A DNA stretch of 64,000 bases. Origin: Pseudazoarcus sp963975885 (GTDB lineage Bacteria > Pseudomonadota > Gammaproteobacteria > Burkholderiales > Rhodocyclaceae). The position numbers were made by a program, and so were the translations under genes. The DNA lies in contig CAXBIS010000010.1 in assembly GCA_963975885.1 (NCBI GenBank), positions 62,001 to 126,000 on the forward strand. The letters run 5' to 3'. The notes under the pieces were generated by a model. The model was given only the letters and a program-made list of their open reading frames with translations. It was not told the origin of the DNA and did no database searches. Below, one piece after another: positions 59,661-64,000 of this stretch (its first letter is position 1; every line of letters starts with the position of its first letter).

Positions 59661-60574
59661 AGATCCTCGTGACCGGCGCAGCAGGATTCATCGGGCGCCA
59701 TGTCCTCACCCTCGCCATTGCGCAAGGTCACGAGGTCATCGCCTGGGGGCGCCACCGCCTTGTCCTGCCCGGGCTTGCAGGAAACCTTCCGCCGGACTTC
59801 CTTGACGACGTCGGCTGCACCGACTCACTCGAAGAAGTCGAAGCTGTCATTCACCTGGCCGGCGACTACCCGCGCTTTGGAAGCCCCCGGGCACGCCCGA
59901 TCGAGCTCTTCAACGCCAATGCCGCCCTGACGACGAAGCTCCTGGACGCCTGCTCCCGGGCCGGCGTGCGGCGCTTCGTGCTGGCCAGCACCGCCGCGGT
60001 CTATGGAGGCCGCCACACAACCCCCCTGAGCGAATCGCAAGCCCTCGATGCTGGAGGCGCCTACGCGGCGAGCAAAGCCTGTGCAGAAATGATGTGTCGC
60101 GTCCATCACGCGGACGACGCCCTCCAGACCACCTGCCTGCGCCTGTTCAATGTGTTTGGCCCGGGTCAGGCAGGCAACGCCATTGTCCCCAGCCTTGTGC
60201 GGCAGGCGCTCGAAGAAGATCCGGTGCGTGTGGCCGACGACCGGCCGACATGCGATTTCGTGTTCGTGACCGATGTGGCCGCAGCGTTGCTTGCGGCCGC
60301 CTGCACCACCAGCCGGCTTCCCGATGTGCTGAACATCGGCAGCGGCCGCGGCACCTCGATCGCGGAACTGGGGACCATCGTGATGCGCGCGGCAGGGCGC
60401 AGCGACGGGATACATGCACAAAATGCCGCTTCCGCGCGCGTCACCACCAGCATTGCAGACGCCGGGCTCGCCGCAACACACCTGGGATGGCGCGCCTCGA
60501 CAACGCTGGAAATGGGCGTTCGCACGATGATTGACGCACTTCGCGCGGCTCCAACGTCGCGCGCTAATCGGTAA
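59657..60574 (+). CDS. NAD-dependent sugar-nucleotide epimerase/dehydratase (SDR)
   Basis: 305 residues. MKILVTGAAGFIGRHVLTLA (GxxGxxG), VIHLAGDYPRFG, LASTAAVYGG, and AYAASKACAEMM with the YxxxK tetrad changed only at flanking residues; LRLFNVFGPGQ follows. This is the GalE/WbpP-like group, but its exact reaction cannot be assigned. It starts at an ATGA overlap with the WbvR-like gene. The next SDR starts ten bases after its stop, so it belongs to the same operon. Confidence 0.8.
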   Translation: MKILVTGAAGFIGRHVLTLAIAQGHEVIAWGRHRLVLPGLAGNLPPDFLDDVGCTDSLEEVEAVIHLAGDYPRFGSPRARPIELFNANAALTTKLLDACSRAGVRRFVLASTAAVYGGRHTTPLSESQALDAGGAYAASKACAEMMCRVHHADDALQTTCLRLFNVFGPGQAGNAIVPSLVRQALEEDPVRVADDRPTCDFVFVTDVAAALLAAACTTSRLPDVLNIGSGRGTSIAELGTIVMRAAGRSDGIHAQNAASARVTTSIADAGLAATHLGWRASTTLEMGVRTMIDALRAAPTSRANR

Positions 60575-60584
60575 CATCCAACGC

Positions 60585-61607
60585 ATGAAAAGCACAACAG
60601 CACAGGCCATGACCCGCCCCACGCTCGCCGGACGCAGAGTCCTGATCACCGGCGCCGCCGGATTCATCGGCAGCCACCTCGCGGAAGCGCTGGTGCGGGA
60701 AGGCGCCGAGGTCACCGCCTTCGTACGTTACGGCTCGTCCGGCAGCACCGGCTTTCTTGCCGAACTCCCGCCCGATATTTCCCGCGAGATCCGGGTGCAC
60801 CGTGGGGACATTGTCGACGCAGACAGCGTATCCATTGCCATGGCCGGTCAGCAGGTGGTGTTTCACCTGGCCGCGCTGATCGGAATCCCCTACTCGTACC
60901 ACGCGCCACGCAGCTACGTCCGGACCAACGTGGACGGCACCCTCAACGTGCTGGAAGCTGCGCGCCATGGCGACACCGAGCGGGTCGTGCACACAAGCAC
61001 GTCCGAGGTCTACGGCAGCGCGCAGTACACGCCGATCGACGAGACCCACCCCCTGCAGGGTCAGTCGCCCTATTCCGCGACCAAGATTGCCGCAGACAAG
61101 CTCGCCGACGCCTACCATCGCTCATTCGAAGTGCCGGTCGTGACCATCCGCCCGTTCAACACCTACGGCCCTCGCCAATCGCCGCGCGCGGTGATTCCTG
61201 CCACCATCCTGCAAGCCTTGTGGAGCGATACGATCCGCCTCGGCGCCACCACCCCGGTGCGCGACATGACCTACGTCTCGGATACCGTCGAAGGCTTCCT
61301 GCACGGCGCCGTCACACCGGGCATCGAGGGCCAGACCTTCAACCTGGGCACCGGCGAGGGATTTGCCGTGGGCGACATCGTCGGACGCATCCTGCGGCTG
61401 ACCGGGCGCAGCGATGAGCCCACCCTCGACCCTCAACGCGTGCGCCCACCGGCCAGCGAGGTCGACCGGCTGATCTCGTCCCACACGGCCTTCACGAACA
61501 GCAGCGGCTGGAGCCCTCGGGTGTCGCTGGACGAAGGGCTGGCCAGCACGATCGAGTGGTTCCGTAGCCGCGGCCGCCCGGCAACCGACACGGGATACGC
61601 GCTATGA
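60585..61607 (+). CDS. NAD-dependent 4,6-dehydratase, LegB-like
   Basis: 340 residues. RVLITGAAGFIGSHLAEALV, VFHLAALIGIPYSYHAPRSY, TSTSEVYGSAQYTPIDETHP and SPYSATKIAADKLADAYHRS are close to LegB, which makes the 4-keto-6-deoxy GlcNAc intermediate for legionaminic acid. No legionaminic synthase, aminotransferase or acetyltransferase of that pathway follows in this window, so it may feed another amino-deoxy sugar. ATG 60585 is chosen; the frame is open 18 codons upstream, inside the previous gene. Overlaps the next gene by ATGA. Confidence 0.8.
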   Translation: MKSTTAQAMTRPTLAGRRVLITGAAGFIGSHLAEALVREGAEVTAFVRYGSSGSTGFLAELPPDISREIRVHRGDIVDADSVSIAMAGQQVVFHLAALIGIPYSYHAPRSYVRTNVDGTLNVLEAARHGDTERVVHTSTSEVYGSAQYTPIDETHPLQGQSPYSATKIAADKLADAYHRSFEVPVVTIRPFNTYGPRQSPRAVIPATILQALWSDTIRLGATTPVRDMTYVSDTVEGFLHGAVTPGIEGQTFNLGTGEGFAVGDIVGRILRLTGRSDEPTLDPQRVRPPASEVDRLISSHTAFTNSSGWSPRVSLDEGLASTIEWFRSRGRPATDTGYAL

Positions 61608-62353
61608 CGAAGGGCATCGATACCGCGGTCATCATGGCGGGCGGGGCCGGGATGCGCCTGCGCCCCTACACGACCATACTGCCGAAGCCGCTCATGCCGC
61701 TGGGCGACAAGCCGCTGCTCGAGATCGTGATCCGGCAACTGGCTGCCAGTGGAATCCGCCGCGTCGTGCTCTCGGTGAATCATCTCGCGCACATCATCCG
61801 CGCCGTCATGGCCAGCATCGATTTTGGCGAGATCGAAGTCACCCTGGTTCAGGAGGATCAGCCTCTCGGGACGTGCGGTGCCCTGGCGCTGATGCGCGAC
61901 CTTCTTCCAGAGCGTTTCCTCGTTCTCAACGGCGACCTGCTTTCCGACTACCCGATCACCCACCTCATCGAGGAGCACGTCGCGGCGGCTGTGCCACTCT
62001 CGATCGCGACGAAATACAAGCTGGAATGCGTGGCTTACGGGGTCGTCGAACGCAACGGTGACGGCGATCTCGTGGATTACCTGGAGAAGCCTTCCCGCCG
62101 TTACGAACTGGGCATCGGCCTGTATGCGCTGGAGCGATCCTGCATCGACGCCCATCTTTCGGGCGGTGGCCGGGCCGACATGCCCGACCTGATCCGCAGC
62201 CTGCTCGGGCGCGGCGAGAAGGTGCACGCCGTCCCGCGCGAATGCACCTGGATCGACATCGGGCAACCGGAGGACTACGTGCGCGCGCAGGAACTGCATG
62301 AGCAACAGCGGGATTGGCTGGTATGCGCCGACAAGCCTGCGCCGTCCGCCTGA
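61604..62353 (+). CDS. sugar-1-phosphate nucleotidyltransferase
   Basis: 249 residues. MAGGAGMRLRPYTTILPKPL is the signature of the NTP-transferase family, with the pyrophosphorylase motif GxGxRLxPxTxxxPKPL; FLVLNGDLLSDYPI holds the metal-binding Asp, and RECTWIDIGQPEDYVRAQEL ends the domain. It activates a sugar-1-phosphate with a nucleotide; in legionaminic-acid pathways the comparable PtmE makes GDP-GlcN, so with LegB next door a GDP-linked route is possible. Coupled by ATGA to the LegB-like gene. Confidence 0.82.
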   Translation: MTKGIDTAVIMAGGAGMRLRPYTTILPKPLMPLGDKPLLEIVIRQLAASGIRRVVLSVNHLAHIIRAVMASIDFGEIEVTLVQEDQPLGTCGALALMRDLLPERFLVLNGDLLSDYPITHLIEEHVAAAVPLSIATKYKLECVAYGVVERNGDGDLVDYLEKPSRRYELGIGLYALERSCIDAHLSGGGRADMPDLIRSLLGRGEKVHAVPRECTWIDIGQPEDYVRAQELHEQQRDWLVCADKPAPSA

Positions 62354-62422
62354 TAGGGCGTGCAGGCTCCAGAAAATGACGGATACGCAGAGAACTGACA
62401 ACCGTCTCACCGGAAAAAAAGC

Positions 62423-63553
62423 GTGAACAAGCTGAACGTCATGACCGTGGTCGGAACACGCCCCGAGATCATCCGGCTCTCGCGCGTGATCGACAAACTC
62501 GACCAGCACTGCGAGCACACCCTGGTGCATACCGGGCAGAACCACGACTACGAGCTGAGCGAGGTCTTTTTTTCCGACCTTGGCATCCGCCGTCCCGATC
62601 ACTTTCTGCATGCCGCCGGAGCGACTGGCGCCGAAACCATCGGCAAGGTCATCATCGCAATGGATGCCCTGCTCGCCAGATCGTCGCCGGATGCCATGCT
62701 CGTTCTGGGCGACACCAACAGCGGCTTGTGCGTCCTGCCCGCAAAGCGGCGCAAGATCGCAGTCTTCCACATGGAGGCCGGCAACCGCTGCTTCGATGAT
62801 CGCGTTCCCGAGGAGATCAATCGTCGCATCATCGACCACACTGCCGACATCAATCTGACCTACAGCGCAATCGCGCGCGAATACCTGCTGCGTGAAGGCC
62901 TTCCTCCCGACCGCGTAATCCGGATCGGAAGCCCGCTGGATGAAGTGCTCGCGCACTACCGCCCCCGGATCGACGCGTCCGATGTGCTCGATCGACTCGG
63001 CCTGCAGCCGCGGGGCTACTTTCTCGTGAGTGCGCACCGCGAAGAGAACGTCGACTCCAGCACCAATCTCACCAGGCTGGTGGAGGTGCTCAACGCCCTG
63101 GCGCAGCGCTATGACCTCCCCGTCATCGTCTCGACACATCCGCGCACCCGAAAGCGCTTTGACGCCGAGGGGGTGACCCTGGACGCCCGGGTGCAATGCC
63201 TCAAACCACTGGCATTCACCGAATACGTAAAGCTGCAGACCCGGGCACGCGCCGTGCTCTCCGACAGCGGAACGATCAGCGAAGAGTCGTCCATCCTCGA
63301 CATCCCCGCGCTCAATCTGCGCGAAACCCACGAGCGCCCGGAAGCGATGGAAGAGGCGGCGGTGATGATGGTTGGTCTCGAGGTCGAGCGCGTTCTGCAG
63401 GGGCTGAGCATTCTCGACTCACGACCACCTGACCACGCCCGCCGGACTCGCAAGGTCGCCGACTACGAAGCGCCGGATGTGTCGGAGAAGATCGTTCGCC
63501 TCATCCACAGCTACACCGACTACGTGAACAGGACCGTGTGGAAAAAATACTGA
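62423..63553 (+). CDS. UDP-N-acetyl-L-hexosamine 2-epimerase (CapG/WbjD/WbvD type)
   Basis: 376 residues, WecB-like fold. MTVVGTRPEIIRLSRVIDKL, LVLGDTNSGLCVLPAKRRKI, FHMEAGNRCFDDRVPEEINR, SAHREENVD and LSDSGTISEESSIL are diagnostic. The CapG/WbvD subgroup typically has FHMEAGNRCFD in place of HVEAGLR of standard WecB, as seen here. It would invert C2 of the sugar made by the CapE-like and WbvR-like enzymes, giving UDP-L-QuiNAc. 69 bases separate it from the nucleotidyltransferase gene. Confidence 0.87.
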   Translation: MNKLNVMTVVGTRPEIIRLSRVIDKLDQHCEHTLVHTGQNHDYELSEVFFSDLGIRRPDHFLHAAGATGAETIGKVIIAMDALLARSSPDAMLVLGDTNSGLCVLPAKRRKIAVFHMEAGNRCFDDRVPEEINRRIIDHTADINLTYSAIAREYLLREGLPPDRVIRIGSPLDEVLAHYRPRIDASDVLDRLGLQPRGYFLVSAHREENVDSSTNLTRLVEVLNALAQRYDLPVIVSTHPRTRKRFDAEGVTLDARVQCLKPLAFTEYVKLQTRARAVLSDSGTISEESSILDIPALNLRETHERPEAMEEAAVMMVGLEVERVLQGLSILDSRPPDHARRTRKVADYEAPDVSEKIVRLIHSYTDYVNRTVWKKY

Positions 63554-63566
63554 GTGCCGACGGCGC

Positions 63567-64000
63567 TCATCCCTGAGGTGGGCGGCGCCCCCTCATCGCG
63601 CGGCGCGCGCGCATCCACCACACCTGCGCGAAGGCTTGCAGCTTGTCGCCGAAACCACGACTGTCATAGCGGAGCGCACCGCCCGGACGCCGCTGGTACC
63701 AGCGTCCGTAGTCACGCATCAGCTCATTGACCTCGGGCGACAGCCACTCGCAATAGCGCCGCGCCAATGCCTGTCGTTCCGCCTTGGCTTCCAGCCGTGG
63801 GCCTTCGGAATAGTCGTGCCGGATCAGCATCCCCGGCCAATAGTAGATATCCATTTCCGGAAATCGCTGCTGACAGCGCCAGCTCAACTCGGCCCCTTCC
63901 GATCCGAACATCAGCGGATCGAACCCCCCAAGCTCACGGAACACGTCGGCGCGCATGGCCATGTTGCCCTCGGTCGAAAGGACCGCCGGAACGGGAAAGG
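63567..64000 (-). CDS. glycosyltransferase family 2, 3' part (runs off the window)
   Basis: The frame is open to the right edge and ends at 63567. The visible C-terminal part reads STEGNMAMRADVFRELGGFD, then GSEGAELSWRCQQRFPEMDI, the GT2 region with the acidic (ED)xxL-type catalytic motif, here GAELSWR, followed by a basic tail. The N-terminal donor-binding half lies outside. It converges on the 2-epimerase gene, 13 bases between stops. Confidence 0.75.
   Translation of the reverse strand, partial: FPVPAVLSTEGNMAMRADVFRELGGFDPLMFGSEGAELSWRCQQRFPEMDIYYWPGMLIRHDYSEGPRLEAKAERQALARRYCEWLSPEVNELMRDYGRWYQRRPGGALRYDSRGFGDKLQAFAQVWWMRARRAMRGRRPPQG

Noticed and set aside
61433..63331. 632-residue minus-strand frame opposite the 2-epimerase and nucleotidyltransferase genes
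   Set aside because: Shadow frame with no domain; the plus strand has two clear enzymes.

Overview
GC-rich DNA from the chromosome of a Gram-negative proteobacterium, most likely a beta-proteobacterium of the Thauera/Azoarcus kind. This rests on the beta-type RpoH sequence, a perfect CIRCE operator in front of rpoH, an exosortase H cluster and a Pseudomonas-like lipopolysaccharide (LPS) core locus. It is inference from gene content; no rRNA or other marker lies in the window. Almost everything here builds, decorates or exports cell-surface glycans. I recognised no tRNA, rRNA or CRISPR array.

Region 1 (1-18418), LPS core and heat shock. A compact plus-strand operon, waaF-waaC-waaG-waaP-kinase-double kinase, makes and phosphorylates the inner core. 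It converges on msbA, with rpoH beyond it. Next come a NeuD-type acetyltransferase, a degenerate kinase-like protein, and a 741-residue fusion of a glycoside-hydrolase-like barrel to a WaaP-like kinase. On the minus strand follow a core carbamoyltransferase (wapO-like), a polytopic membrane protein and an OafA-type acyltransferase.

Region 2 (18439-28151), exosortase and an HprK-like/PqqD system. A sulfotransferase and the operon DUF2304-xrtH-xrtH-associated protein are on the minus strand. On the plus strand are a GT4, an ABC flippase/exporter, an HPr-kinase-like protein, a nucleotidyltransferase with an Ig-like tail, a PqqD-like protein and a GT2. The last four are nearly seamless (ATGA overlap, 8-nt gap, 1-nt gap). 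No precursor peptide or radical SAM enzyme is visible, so this is my main candidate for a poorly described system.

Region 3 (28238-36204), ABC-dependent polysaccharide genes: wzm/wzt, a UDP-galactopyranose-mutase-like flavoprotein, a GtrA-like protein, a large membrane protein, a GT4 and a GDP-6-deoxy-hexulose reductase (rmd-like). The gmd gene that should precede rmd survives only as a 3' fragment still coupled to rmd by ATGA.

Region 4 (36205-39119), a recombination scar: a wzt 3' fragment, a 29-residue remnant of a methyltransferase start coupled to a sulfotransferase, and a decayed ISAs1-type transposase.

Region 5 (39120-57581), giant transferases: a 1841-residue protein with three methyltransferase domains, a GT2 and a GT4; a methyltransferase; a 1263-residue triple GT4; a methyltransferase with coiled coil; and a 986-residue GT2/GT-B protein. 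Beyond these a three-gene block (small Rossmann-like protein, GT4, GT2) is duplicated, and the second GT2 has decayed to a frameshifted remnant.

Region 6 (57695-64000), nucleotide-sugar genes on the plus strand: a CapE/WbvB-type 4,6-dehydratase, an RmlD/WbvR-type reductase, two further SDR enzymes (one LegB-like), a sugar-1-phosphate nucleotidyltransferase and a CapG/WbvD-type 2-epimerase. The first, second and last would give UDP-L-QuiNAc or a close relative. The window ends inside a minus-strand GT2.

Together the genes describe a heavily phosphorylated and carbamoylated core, at least one ABC-exported polymer with methyl, sulfate and acyl decorations, and precursor supply that has been partly reshuffled by recombination.
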